Shown piece by piece: positions 26,652 through 35,153 of a stretch of 64,000 nt of DNA; within the stretch, counting starts at the first letter, position 1; every line of letters starts with the position of its first letter. The translations under genes were made by a program, and so were the position numbers. The DNA is taken from NCBI RefSeq assembly GCF_013410405.1, contig NZ_JACCFK010000002.1, positions 1,178,001-1,242,000 of the forward strand, written 5' to 3'. The stretch comes from Amycolatopsis endophytica (lineage in GTDB: Bacteria; Actinomycetota; Actinomycetes; Mycobacteriales; Pseudonocardiaceae). The notes under the pieces are model-generated. The model searched no databases. It was not told where the DNA came from and saw only the letters and a program-made list of their open reading frames with translations.

Positions 26652-27593
26652 TCAACCCTCCAGCCCGTCGTCGACGGTCGCGTGCTCGGACTTGAGCTCG
26701 ATCCCGGACCGCCGCGCCTGCTCCAGGAGCAGCTCGGCGAAGTCGTTCTCCCGCGAGCCCCCTCCGATGGCCTCGCACACCAGCTGTGCGGCCGCGGCGG
26801 CGACCGGCATCGGCGCCTCCAGTTCCCGGGCCGCCTCGAGGCCCAGGTCGAAGTCCTTGCGCAGCAACGGCATGGTGAACGTGGGAGTGAAGTCCAGGTT
26901 CACCAGTGCGGGTGTCTTGTACCGGCTGAACACCGACCCCATCACCGAGTTGTTCAGGAACTCGAGGAACGCCTCGCGGCTGGTACCACCCTTCTCGGCC
27001 AGCACGGTGATCTCCGCGAGGGACTGGGTCACCACGCCGAGGAACACGTTGTGGGCGATCTTGACCAGGCGTGCCACCTCTCCTTCGCCGACGTAGGTCA
27101 CGCCCCGGCCGAGCACCTCCAGCAACGGGCGGGCGGCGTCGAACGCCTCGCGCGGCCCGGAGACGGCGAGCGTCAGCTTGCCCGATTTGACGACCTTGGG
27201 GTTGCCGCTCACCGGGGCGGCCAGGAAGTCGGTGTCGCGGCCGGCCGCCGCGGCGCGGGCTTCGGCCGAGGCCCCGGTCGACACCGTGGACGAGTCCACG
27301 ATCAGCCCCGGTGCCGCGTCGGCCCGGCTGAGCACGCCGTTCTCGCCGGTGGTCACCGCCGCCAGGTCCGCCGAGGCGGACACCATCACGAAGACCACGT
27401 CCTTGTCGGCCAGGTCCGCAGGACTGTCCACAACGGAGGCGCCGAGTTCGGTCAACGGCTCGGCCTTGGCCCGGGTGCGGTTGTAGACAGCCACGTCGTG
27501 GCCGGCCTCGAGCAGCCGGGCGGCCAGCTGGAAGCCCATCCGACCGGTGCCGATCCACCCGATCGTCGGGCGCTCGGTGGCGCGGTAGCCCAT
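26652..27593 (-). CDS. NAD(P)-dependent 3-hydroxyisobutyrate-dehydrogenase-family protein
   Basis: 313 residues from ATG 27593, with GAGGACG before it. Rossmann motif IGWIGTGRMG, substrate motif AAPVSGNPKVVKSGKLTLAV and catalytic lysine in ARLVKIAHN. The family includes beta-hydroxyacid dehydrogenases and imine reductases, which have the same fold but differ at the lysine. The lysine is present, favouring a hydroxyacid substrate. First gene of the set A operon, preceded by a LacI operator and promoter. Confidence 0.88.
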   Translation of the reverse strand: MGYRATERPTIGWIGTGRMGFQLAARLLEAGHDVAVYNRTRAKAEPLTELGASVVDSPADLADKDVVFVMVSASADLAAVTTGENGVLSRADAAPGLIVDSSTVSTGASAEARAAAAGRDTDFLAAPVSGNPKVVKSGKLTLAVSGPREAFDAARPLLEVLGRGVTYVGEGEVARLVKIAHNVFLGVVTQSLAEITVLAEKGGTSREAFLEFLNNSVMGSVFSRYKTPALVNLDFTPTFTMPLLRKDFDLGLEAARELEAPMPVAAAAAQLVCEAIGGGSRENDFAELLLEQARRSGIELKSEHATVDDGLEG

Positions 27594-27689
27594 GTTTCGT
27601 CCTCTCGACGATGTCGATTGATTCCGGGTTCGCACCCGGTCGCGGCGCGGCCAGCAGGCGGATTCCTGAGCATCACGCGACAGCGTCCA

Positions 27690-27734
27690 CAACCGGTTGC
27701 ATCAGAGCTTGGCGATGCCTGCGGACCTTGTCAA
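27690..27734 (-). promoter_or_regulatory. Set A promoter with LacI operator
   Basis: On the minus strand TTGACA (27734-27729) and CAAGCT (27711-27706) are spaced 17 bases. The palindrome CAACCGGTTG (27690-27699; wider ATGCAACCGGTTGTGG) overlaps the likely transcription start. It has the same core as the site at 27765-27780 upstream of the divergent lacI gene. Confidence 0.55.
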
Positions 27735-27764
27735 GCTTGTCCGGGAAATTGCCTGGCCCTGACC

Positions 27765-27780
27765 GTGCGACCGGTTGCAC
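27765..27780. promoter_or_regulatory. LacI-type operator GTGCGACCGGTTGCAC
   Basis: A 16-bp dyad with a single mismatch, 18 bases before the lacI ATG. Together with the site at 27690 it gives the consensus GTGCAACCGGTTGCAC, whose symmetric core is usual for LacI-family proteins. Autoregulation of lacI and repression of set A are predicted. Confidence 0.6.
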
Positions 27781-27798
27781 AGCACGTACCATGAGCGC

Positions 27799-28800
27799 AT
27801 GGACAAGCCGCCCACGATCGCCGATGTCGCCAAACTCGCCGGAGTGCACAAGGCGACTGCGTCCCGAGCCCTCAACCCGCGAACCAGCGGCCAGGTCAAC
27901 CCGGCGACGGCACGGCGGGTGCTGACGGCGGCGAAACGGCTGCGCTACCAGCCGAACACCGTGGCGCGCAGCCTCAGCACGAACCGCTCGGCCACGGTCG
28001 GCGTCCTCATCCCCGACCTCACCAACCCGTTGTTCCCGCTGGTGGTCCGAGGTATCGAGGACGCGCTGGGCAGCCAGGGCTACACCGCGCTGCTGGCGAA
28101 CACCGACAACGCCCCGGAGCGCGCCGAAGCCCAGTTCGACGCGCTGCTGTCCCGGCGCGTGGACGGGTTCCTGATCGCCACCGCACGCCGCGAGGACCCC
28201 TTGCTGACGCGCGCGCACGAGCAGGGCATCCCGGTCGTGCTCGTGAACCGGTCTACCGACGTTCCGCTGTTCCCGGCCGTGCTCGGAGACGACGTCGCCG
28301 GGATGGCCGCGGTGGTCGACCACCTGACGGAGCTGGGCCATCGACACCTCGCGCACCTGGCCGGGCCGGCCGGCTTGTCGACGGGGTCGCTACGGGCGCG
28401 CGCCTTCCGGCAGTGCGCCGGTGACGAGGCGCCGATACTGACGTGCGCGTCCTACACGGAGGAAGCGGGCCTCGAAGCCACGCACCGGTTGCTCGAGGAG
28501 CACCCCGGCACCACCGGCATCGTCGCCGGCAACGACATGATCGCCCTGGGCGTGTTGCAGGGCCTGCGCGAACACGGCCTCGACTGCCCGCGGGAGGTGT
28601 CCCTCGTCGGGTTCAACGACATGCGTTTCGTGGACAAGCTGGTGCCGCCGCTGACCACGGTGCACGTGCCGCATCACCGGCTCGGCGCGGAAGCGGCCCA
28701 GCTGCTGCTGGAGCAGCTGGACCGCCCCGACCCCACCCCGAAGACGGTGTCGCTTCCGCTGCACCTGGTGGTACGCGGATCGACGGCACCGCCGCGTTAG
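27799..28800 (+). CDS. LacI-family regulator of set A
   Basis: 333 residues from ATG 27799. HTH TIADVAKLAGVHKATASRAL and hinge YQPNTVARSLS, then a periplasmic-binding-protein-like sensor (VGVLIPDLTNPLFPLVVRGI; VAGNDMIALGVLQGL; VSLVGFNDM). Divergent from set A with two matching operators between them, so it is the likely substrate-responsive repressor of that operon. Its TAG stop overlaps the stop of the E2 gene. Confidence 0.93.
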   Translation: MDKPPTIADVAKLAGVHKATASRALNPRTSGQVNPATARRVLTAAKRLRYQPNTVARSLSTNRSATVGVLIPDLTNPLFPLVVRGIEDALGSQGYTALLANTDNAPERAEAQFDALLSRRVDGFLIATARREDPLLTRAHEQGIPVVLVNRSTDVPLFPAVLGDDVAGMAAVVDHLTELGHRHLAHLAGPAGLSTGSLRARAFRQCAGDEAPILTCASYTEEAGLEATHRLLEEHPGTTGIVAGNDMIALGVLQGLREHGLDCPREVSLVGFNDMRFVDKLVPPLTTVHVPHHRLGAEAAQLLLEQLDRPDPTPKTVSLPLHLVVRGSTAPPR

Positions 28801-30065
28801 GCGAGAAGCCGCAACGGTTCCTCGAGAACGCGTACCAATGCCGCCATCCAGCGGGCGGCAAGCGCGCCATCGATGGCGCGGTGATCCACCGACAGCACGA
28901 GTGACACCTGAGTCGCGACGCCGACGGCTCCGTCGACCACGACCGGGATCTCGGCGGCGGCTCCGACGGCCAGGATCGCCGCATGTGGGGGGTTGATGAT
29001 GGCCGAGAACTCGTCCACGCCGTACATGCCGAGGTTCGTCACGCTGATCGAGCCGCCCTCGAGATCGCTTTGACGCAGGCTCCCCTCGTCGGCGGCCCGG
29101 GCGAAACTGCGCACCTGCGCCGCGATCGCGCTCGGCGCGGCCTTGCCTACGTCGCGCAACACCGGGGTGACGAGCCCCCGCTCCGACGCGATGGCGACGG
29201 CGATGTCGACCGAGTCGAACTGCCGGAGCGCGTCTTCGGTCCACACGACGTTCGCCTCGGGGACCTCCTGGTGGGCCACCGCGACCGCACGCAGCACCAG
29301 GTCGTTGACCGAGATCTTGTGCGGCGACACCTCGTTGAGCCGCTGCCGCAGCGTCAGCAGCTCGTCCACCCGCGCGGCGCGTTTGAGGTAGAAGTGCGGG
29401 ACCGTCCGCTTGCTCTCGGTGAGCCGGGCGGCGACCGCACGCCGCAGCCGGGAGTGCGGGATCTCCTGGAATCCGCCCCCGGCCGCCGGTTGGGCGGTCG
29501 CGCCGGCCGGGGACGGAGCGGTGGGTGCCGGCAGCGTGGCGTTCTGCCGCCGTGCGACGGCGATCGCCTGCGCGACGTCCCGGCGGGTGATCCGACCGTT
29601 CGGGCCGGTGCCCGGTACCTGCTCGGGGGTCAAGCCGGCTTCCTTGAGCAGTTTGCGGGCCAGCGGGCTGATGAAGATGCGCCGCGTGTTCTCGGCCGGG
29701 ACGGGTTCCGGTGCCGGAGCGGGCGTGGGTTCCGGGACGTCACGCCGGGCCGGGGCGGGCGCCGGCGCGGGGGCGTCCGCGACGCCGAGATCGGCCAGTA
29801 CGCGGTCGAGGTCAGCGACCTCCTCCCCGTCGGCCCCCAGCACCGCCATCGGGGAACCGACCTCGACCGACGAGCCACCCGGCACGAGCGCGCGCAGGAT
29901 CGTCGCATCCTCTTCGGCCGCGAGCTCGACCGACGCCTTGTCGGTCTCGATCACCGCGATCGGATCGCCCGCCCGGAAGGGGTCGTTCTCCTTCACGAGC
30001 CACTCGGACAGCACGGCTTCGGTCGCACCGGCCGCGACTTCGGGCATACGCAGCAGCGTCGCCAT
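28797..30065 (-). CDS. Dihydrolipoamide acyltransferase (E2)
   Basis: 422 residues. One lipoyl domain with K43 in IETDKAS, an Ala/Pro-rich linker (about 95-125), an E3-binding domain (RIFISPLARKLLKEAGLTPE, near 129-164), a second linker and the catalytic acyltransferase domain ending with DHRAIDG. The single lipoyl domain and DHRxxDG variant fit the acetoin- or branched-chain-type complexes. Paired with the fused E1 gene 26 bases upstream; no E3 (lipoamide dehydrogenase) gene is in the window, so the housekeeping E3 is presumably shared. Confidence 0.93.
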   Translation of the reverse strand: MATLLRMPEVAAGATEAVLSEWLVKENDPFRAGDPIAVIETDKASVELAAEEDATILRALVPGGSSVEVGSPMAVLGADGEEVADLDRVLADLGVADAPAPAPAPARRDVPEPTPAPAPEPVPAENTRRIFISPLARKLLKEAGLTPEQVPGTGPNGRITRRDVAQAIAVARRQNATLPAPTAPSPAGATAQPAAGGGFQEIPHSRLRRAVAARLTESKRTVPHFYLKRAARVDELLTLRQRLNEVSPHKISVNDLVLRAVAVAHQEVPEANVVWTEDALRQFDSVDIAVAIASERGLVTPVLRDVGKAAPSAIAAQVRSFARAADEGSLRQSDLEGGSISVTNLGMYGVDEFSAIINPPHAAILAVGAAAEIPVVVDGAVGVATQVSLVLSVDHRAIDGALAARWMAALVRVLEEPLRLLA

Positions 30066-30091
30066 GGTTTGGGCTCCTCGTTCTCTGGACG

Positions 30092-32272
30092 TCAGTGGGC
30101 GGCGATGTCGCGCAAGGCGGTGACGACTTCCTCGGTGCGCGCGATCGCCGCGCGCTCGAGGACCTTGCTGATGCTCGGCGAAGCCTCCCCGCCGGTGACG
30201 CGCTCGATCGGCGCGTCGAGCCAGTCGAACAGGCGACGCTGGATCTCGTCGGCCAGCCAGCCACCGTAGGACATGCCGCGGGCACCCTGCTCGACGATCA
30301 GCACCCGGTTGGTCTTGCGCACGCTGCGCTCGATCGTGTCCCAGTCCAGGCTGGCGTGGTCCAGCCAGCGCAGGTCGATCAGGTCGGCCTGCAGCTGCGG
30401 CACCTGGTCGAGCGCTTCGAGGCAGTGGCCGACCATGGACAAGTAGGAGATCACGGTCAGGTCACCGCCCTCGCGGCGCAACGCCGCTTTCCCGACGGGT
30501 ATCCGGTAGTCCACATCGGATACCGGTCCGGTTCCGGTCGTGGTGTAGAGGTCGACGTGCTCGAGCACGACGACCGGGTCCTCGCAGGCGATCGCGGTGT
30601 TGAACAAGCCGACGTAGTCGAACGGGTTGGACGGTGCGACCACACGCAGCCCCGGAGCCGTCACGAGCACACCGGCGGGATCGTTCGTGTGCTGCGAGCC
30701 GTACCCGGTGCCGGCCGCGAGCTTCGTCCGCAGCACGAACGGCACCGGACTTTCGCCACCGAACATGTGGCGCGCCTTGGCGACCTGGTTGAACAGCTGG
30801 TCGGCCGCCACCCACATGAAGTCCGCGTACATGTACTCCACAACCGGCCGGAACCGCCCGTCCAGGGCAAGCCCGCCGCCAAGCCCGGTGAACGCGTTCT
30901 CGCTGATCGGAGTGCCCAGCACCCGGCCGGGTGCGACTTCGATGGCATCGCGGGTGGCGCCGTTGGTTCCGCCCTTGAGCCGGTGCACGTCCTCGCCCAG
31001 CACGACGACCCGCTCGTCGGTCTCGAGCCGGCTGGCGAGCACCTCGCTCACCACGTCGATGAACCGGCGTTCCCCGAGCTCGCCCGAGAACGTGTCGGCC
31101 TCCTCGTACCGGCTTCCCGCCAGCTCGCTGAGATCGCCACGTACTCCGACGTCGACAAAACCGGGGTCCGGCCACGCGGACGCCTTGATCCGCCGCTGCC
31201 CCGGCTTGCCGTCCGGCACGGGTTCGAGCAGCGAGTCCCCGATCTCGCGCAGGGCGGCGGTGGCCTCCTCACGGAACGCCGCCACCTCCTCCGATGTGGA
31301 CAGTTCGCGCCGGATAACCTGTGCCCGCAGCAGATCCACCGGGTCGCGATCGCGCCAGGCCTGCTCCTCGGCCTTGTCGCGGTAACCGAAGGCGCTGCCC
31401 GGGTACGGCCCGTTCTGGTGGAAGTACCGGTACACGTCGGCTTCCACGATCGTCGGACCGTTCCCGGTGCGCATATGCGCCAGCGCCTCGGTCATCGCCA
31501 GGTGCACCGCCAGTGGATCCATCCCGTCCACTCGCCAGCTCGGGATCCCGAACCCCGGGCCACGGCCGGAGAGCCGTGCTTCCCCGGTCGCCTCGGCCAC
31601 CGAGGTCGAGACGGCGTACTGGTTGTTCTCGATGAAGAAGCACACGGGCAGCCGCCACGCCGCGGCGAGGTTGAACGTTTCCAGAACCGATCCGATGTTC
31701 ACCGCCCCGTCGCCGAAGTAGGTGACCGTGACGGCATCGGTGCCCGCGCGGCTTTGGTTGAAGGCGAAGCCCGCCGCCTGCGGGACACCGCCGCCGACGA
31801 TCGCGTTGGTGCCCATCGCGCCCGCCTCCCGCCAGCGGAGGTGCATCGAGCCACCCCTGCCGCGGCAGTACCCCTCGGCCAGCCCGCAGATCTCGGCGAG
31901 CGTGCGGCGCAGCACCGTGCGCACTTCGTCGTCCAGTTCGGGCAGCACCCCGGACTTGCGGGACATCACGTGCCCGAACGCCTTCGCGAGGAACTGGTGG
32001 TGTCCGCGGTGCGAGCCGTTGACGTAGTCGTCACTGCGCAGCGCCACGATCGAGCCGACCGCACCGCCCTCCTGGCCGACGCTCGAATGCGCCGGCCCGT
32101 GCACGAGCCCCTGCCCGGCCAGTTCCAGCACGTACTCCTCGAACGTCCGGATCCACAGTGCCTGGCCCAGCATCCGCAGCAGCAGATCCGGATCCGCGCT
32201 GTCCCAGTCCTCGGGTGACGTGGCGAGGTGAACCCACGGGGCGGCGGCGGCCAGGTTCTCACGGGTGGGCAT
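30092..32272 (-). CDS. Fused E1 alpha-beta subunit of a 2-oxoacid-type dehydrogenase complex
   Basis: 726 residues from ATG 32272 (AGAGGAG 7 bases before; a TTG one codon earlier is less likely). Residues up to about 340 are the E1-alpha part with TPP motif GDGAVNIGSVLETFN, ending NN as in the GDG...NN rule. The rest is E1-beta: GEDVHRLKGGTNGATR, FADFMWVAADQLF, with a transketolase C-terminal domain. Alpha and beta are normally separate in acetoin and branched-chain complexes; the fusion is uncommon but known. With E2 it should decarboxylate a 2-oxo acid or cleave an acetoin-like ketone. Confidence 0.92.
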   Translation of the reverse strand: MPTRENLAAAAPWVHLATSPEDWDSADPDLLLRMLGQALWIRTFEEYVLELAGQGLVHGPAHSSVGQEGGAVGSIVALRSDDYVNGSHRGHHQFLAKAFGHVMSRKSGVLPELDDEVRTVLRRTLAEICGLAEGYCRGRGGSMHLRWREAGAMGTNAIVGGGVPQAAGFAFNQSRAGTDAVTVTYFGDGAVNIGSVLETFNLAAAWRLPVCFFIENNQYAVSTSVAEATGEARLSGRGPGFGIPSWRVDGMDPLAVHLAMTEALAHMRTGNGPTIVEADVYRYFHQNGPYPGSAFGYRDKAEEQAWRDRDPVDLLRAQVIRRELSTSEEVAAFREEATAALREIGDSLLEPVPDGKPGQRRIKASAWPDPGFVDVGVRGDLSELAGSRYEEADTFSGELGERRFIDVVSEVLASRLETDERVVVLGEDVHRLKGGTNGATRDAIEVAPGRVLGTPISENAFTGLGGGLALDGRFRPVVEYMYADFMWVAADQLFNQVAKARHMFGGESPVPFVLRTKLAAGTGYGSQHTNDPAGVLVTAPGLRVVAPSNPFDYVGLFNTAIACEDPVVVLEHVDLYTTTGTGPVSDVDYRIPVGKAALRREGGDLTVISYLSMVGHCLEALDQVPQLQADLIDLRWLDHASLDWDTIERSVRKTNRVLIVEQGARGMSYGGWLADEIQRRLFDWLDAPIERVTGGEASPSISKVLERAAIARTEEVVTALRDIAAH

Positions 32273-32296
32273 CAAGGCTCCTCTGAAGATGAACTC

Positions 32297-32320
32297 CCGC
32301 CAAATGGATCCAACTGGCGG
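32297..32320. promoter_or_regulatory. 24-bp palindrome, probable GntR operator
   Basis: CCGCCA-aa-TGGATCCA-ac-TGGCGG: arms and core are perfect and only the two inner spacer bases fail. It lies 25 bases upstream of the E1 ATG. The core TGGATCCA recurs at 32368. FCD-type GntR proteins often bind such TGG..CCA dyads. Confidence 0.65.
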
Positions 32321-32366
32321 CTACATCCCGTACTATGCGCGCTAGCTACCGTAAATGCAAGCTAGA

Positions 32367-32379
32367 TTGGATCCATTGG
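32367..32379. promoter_or_regulatory. Second TTGGATCCA operator, before the VOC gene
   Basis: TTGGATCCATTGG contains the same TGGATCCA palindrome (32368-32375), centred 63 bases (about six helical turns) from the first site. It overlaps the ribosome site of the VOC gene at 32387. Two in-phase sites on a divergent promoter fit a single regulator binding both. Confidence 0.6.
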
Positions 32380-32386
32380 AGGCGCT

Positions 32387-32890
32387 GTGCCTGTCCCCGG
32401 CCTAGCGGGTGTCGATCACATCGGGATCACCGTTCCCGACCTCGACCAGGCCCGCGAGTTCTTCGTCGACGTTCTCGGGTGCGAATACCTGTACACCTTG
32501 GGCCCCCTGCGCGACGACCACGGCAACTGGATGCGGGACCATCTCGACGTGCACGAACGGGCCGTCGTGCCGCGCCTGCACTTCTACCGGCTCGGCGGGC
32601 GGTCGATCCTCGAGGTGTTCGAGTACCACGCGCCCGATCAGCGTCCGGAGCCACCGCGCAACAGCGACATCGGCGGTCATCACCTGGCGTTCTACGTGGA
32701 TGACCTCGATGCGGCCGTCGCCGATCTCCGCCATCGCGGCCTGCGCGTACTGGGTGAGCCGACCTCCAGCGCCGGTCCCCACGAGGGGCAACGCTGGGTG
32801 TACTTCCTGTCGCCGTGGGGTCTGCAGTGTGAGCTAGTGTCCTACCCACACGGCAAGGCCTTCGACCGCAACCCGGAAGCCTTCGCATGA
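32387..32890 (+). CDS. VOC-family (glyoxalase/dioxygenase-fold) protein
   Basis: 167 residues from GTG 32387, preceded by GGAGG. Two beta-alpha-beta-beta-beta modules with candidate metal ligands H11 (VDHIGITV), E76 (ILEVFEY), H98 (GGHHLAFYVDD) and E149 (QCELVSYP). Pattern H/E/H/E is that of glyoxalase I and methylmalonyl-CoA epimerase relatives. Precedes gntR by 15 bases in the same direction, so both form one transcript divergent from the E1/E2 genes. Confidence 0.88.
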   Translation: MPVPGLAGVDHIGITVPDLDQAREFFVDVLGCEYLYTLGPLRDDHGNWMRDHLDVHERAVVPRLHFYRLGGRSILEVFEYHAPDQRPEPPRNSDIGGHHLAFYVDDLDAAVADLRHRGLRVLGEPTSSAGPHEGQRWVYFLSPWGLQCELVSYPHGKAFDRNPEAFA

Positions 32891-32905
32891 CGGAAGGAGC
32901 CGAGC

Positions 32906-33574
32906 GTGACTGGTCGCAACGGCGTCCCGGCGGCCGTCGCGAGCCAGCGCATCGCCGAGGAGATCCGCGAGCGGATCCTCAACGGCACGCTCGCGCCCGG
33001 TGCCCGGATCATCCAGGACGAGCTCGCCGAGGAGCTGCGGACCAGCCGGCTGCCGGTGCGCGAGGCGCTGCGCATCCTGCAATCCCGCGGTCTGGTCACC
33101 CTGCGCGCGAACCAGGGCGCGTGGGTCGCCAGCATGGACATGCGCGAATGCGAGCTCAGCTACAAGATCCGGGAACGGGTGGAACCGCTGTTGCTCGCCG
33201 AATCGGCACCCCGGCTGTCCGACGACGACATCGTCGAACTGACCCGGCTGCAGGAGCAGATCGAGCGCGCCCACGACGTGGAGGAGTTCCTCGTCCTCGA
33301 CCGGCGGTTGCACTGGGCCACCTATCGTCATCACCGTGCCGAAGAGCTGGCTTCGATCGTGGCGCGCCTGTGGGACACCACCCAGCACTACCGGCGCGCG
33401 TTCACGAGGCTCACCGGCGAGCACCGACGCTGGATCATCGGTTCCGAGCACCACCTGCTCATCGAGGCCCTGCGCGACCGCGACCACACCTCCGCCGAGC
33501 GCATCCTCGAACTCCACATCCGCCGCACGCGCGTCGAACTGGGGCGGCACCCGGAGCTCTTCCAGGTCACGTGA
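32906..33574 (+). CDS. GntR-family regulator with FCD domain
   Basis: 222 residues from GTG 32906 (GGAGCC before it). The wHTH is PGARIIQDELAEELRTSRLP followed by VREALRILQSRGLVTLRANQ; the C-terminal FCD domain has the metal/ligand histidines in FLVLDRRLHWATYRHH and GSEHHLLIEAL. Likely binds the TGGATCCA sites at 32308 and 32371 and controls both its own VOC-gntR transcript and the E1/E2 genes. Overlaps the convergent lacI end by 8 bases. Confidence 0.92.
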   Translation: MTGRNGVPAAVASQRIAEEIRERILNGTLAPGARIIQDELAEELRTSRLPVREALRILQSRGLVTLRANQGAWVASMDMRECELSYKIRERVEPLLLAESAPRLSDDDIVELTRLQEQIERAHDVEEFLVLDRRLHWATYRHHRAEELASIVARLWDTTQHYRRAFTRLTGEHRRWIIGSEHHLLIEALRDRDHTSAERILELHIRRTRVELGRHPELFQVT

Positions 33575-34598
33575 GCTCGTGCGTCCGTGGCGGCGCCGTG
33601 GACTCCCGGACCATGAGCCTGCCCTCGAAACGCATCACGTTCGGTTCCGTCCGCCGGCCGTCGCGCGGGTGCTGGATGCGGTCCAGGAGCAGCCGCGCGG
33701 TCATCGCGCTCATGTCCTCCAAAGGCAGGACATACCGTGTGAGAGGCGGATCGGTGACGTCGAGCCACCCGGATCCGAGGAAGCCCACGAGTGAGAGGTC
33801 CGACGGCACGGACAGGTTCCGGTTCCGCAGGGCTTTGAGCGCACCGAGGGCGCCGCGTGCCCCGGCGACGAAGATCGCGGTCACGGCCGGGTGACGTTCC
33901 AGGACGCGATCGGTGGCGGCTTCGCCCCACTCGACGTCGTAGGACGGTCCGTGCAGGATCGGACAGCCCCGCTTGGGCAACCCGGACCGGGCGCACGCGT
34001 CGTGGAAGCCGCGCACCCGGTCCACGGTCGTGCTCAGGTCCGCCGGCCCGGTGATCATGGCGATACTCCGATGGCCGAGATCGACGAGATGCCGCACCAC
34101 TTCGGCGGCACCGCGCTCGTCGTCACCGATGACGCTGTCCACCCCCCGGGCCGACGATCGGCGGGCGTACTCGACCACCGGAATCCGCGGGTCGAGTGCG
34201 CGTACCGCGTCGGCGCCCTCGGACGTGCACGGGACGTGCACGATTCCGTCCACGCGGCTTTCCATCAACGATCGCAACAGTTCCTGGTCGACGTCCGCCG
34301 AGTTGTTGTTGCACGACACCAGCAGCCGGTAACCCTCGGTGCGCAGCACCCGCTGCACGACCGAAGCCGCCGTCGTGTAGAACTCGTTCTCCAGATCGGG
34401 GAGGATCAGGCCTGCCGAATAACTCCGGTTGCGACGCAACGCCCTCGCCAGCACGTTCGACGAGTAACCGAGCTCTCGAGCGGCCGCCTCCACCTTCCGC
34501 CTGGTTTCCGGTCGCACGTTCGGGTGCCCGCTCAGCGCACGGGACACCGTGCCCAGACCCAGGCCGGTGTACTCCGCCACGTCCTTCAAGGTAGCCAT
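33567..34598 (-). CDS. LacI-family regulator of set B
   Basis: 343 residues from ATG 34598. HTH TLKDVAEYTGLGLGTVSRAL and hinge YSSNVLARALRR, then a sensor domain (AGLILPDLENEFYTTAASVV; VPSDLSLVGFLGSGW). Four operator-like palindromes of the TGGAAACGTTTCCA class lie between this gene and set B, two of them just upstream of its own start. Its sensor domain is only distantly like that of the set A LacI, which suggests different inducers. Confidence 0.93.
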   Translation of the reverse strand: MATLKDVAEYTGLGLGTVSRALSGHPNVRPETRRKVEAAARELGYSSNVLARALRRNRSYSAGLILPDLENEFYTTAASVVQRVLRTEGYRLLVSCNNNSADVDQELLRSLMESRVDGIVHVPCTSEGADAVRALDPRIPVVEYARRSSARGVDSVIGDDERGAAEVVRHLVDLGHRSIAMITGPADLSTTVDRVRGFHDACARSGLPKRGCPILHGPSYDVEWGEAATDRVLERHPAVTAIFVAGARGALGALKALRNRNLSVPSDLSLVGFLGSGWLDVTDPPLTRYVLPLEDMSAMTARLLLDRIQHPRDGRRTEPNVMRFEGRLMVRESTAPPRTHELT

Positions 34599-34600
34599 GA

Positions 34601-34631
34601 TGGAAACGTTATTCCATGGAACCCGTTTCCA
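34601..34631. promoter_or_regulatory. Two abutting LacI operators
   Basis: TGGAAACGTTATTCCA (34601-34616) and TGGAACCCGTTTCCA (34617-34631) both match the LacI-family consensus TGGAAACGTTTCCA. They abut directly, and the first is only 3 bases from the lacI ATG. Confidence 0.65.
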
Positions 34632-34710
34632 GGAAGATGTGCGTCGTGCAACTCGGTGTCGACATCCCCTTGACAAGCCGTTTCATTGGATTGAGACTTC
34701 ACGCAGCCGT

Positions 34711-34724
34711 TGGAAAGGTTCCCA
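34711..34724. promoter_or_regulatory. LacI operator, third site
   Basis: TGGAAAGGTTCCCA with two flanking T/A bases, just downstream of the likely transcription start at about 34705. A road-block or start-site position. Confidence 0.6.
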
Positions 34725-35003
34725 ACGAGCTCGCGCCGGCGGACACAGCACACCATCTCGTGTGTCGGCGCCGGACTCCCCGGACTCGGACAGAAACCAT
34801 GACCACCCGGGGACTCGACGAGAACGACCATGACGGGTTCCGCAAGACTTGCACCAGCAGTGCGGAAGGCCGCCGGGTCCGCAGAACCGGCAGTGAACCC
34901 GAATCGGGACAGCACGCACGGATCCGGCGGAACAGCGGTGCGATCCGCGAACGGACCGACACGACCTCGGCCCTCCCCGTCCCGGGCCTGAAAGGTGAAT
35001 TCA

Positions 35004-35017
35004 TGGAAAGCTTTCCA
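35004..35017. promoter_or_regulatory. LacI operator, fourth site
   Basis: TGGAAAGCTTTCCA is a perfect 14-bp palindrome, 137 bases upstream of the first set B gene and 294 bases from the third site. Distant auxiliary sites are usual where LacI proteins form DNA loops. Confidence 0.65.
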
Positions 35018-35153
35018 AGCCGCAGCGGCGTCGATCTCGCCGTCTTCCCCACTCCACACCGGCCAGGTTCGGTCGTGGCGGTTCCGCGGCGGTCGCGTGT
35101 CACCGGGGCCGGGAGCGCTGCCGCGTTTTCGACAGGACAAGGAGAAGCACACC

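Larger units (their letters stand above)
34599..35153. other. 555-base regulatory region between lacI and set B
   Basis: No convincing protein gene; both strands have open frames but none with a recognisable domain. It holds four LacI-type sites at 34601-34616, 34617-34631, 34711-34724 and 35004-35017, and a possible promoter, TTGACA 34670-34675 and GAGACT 34693-34698 spaced 17. If that promoter is used, the leader before the first set B gene is about 450 bases, with a site inside it. Confidence 0.6.
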
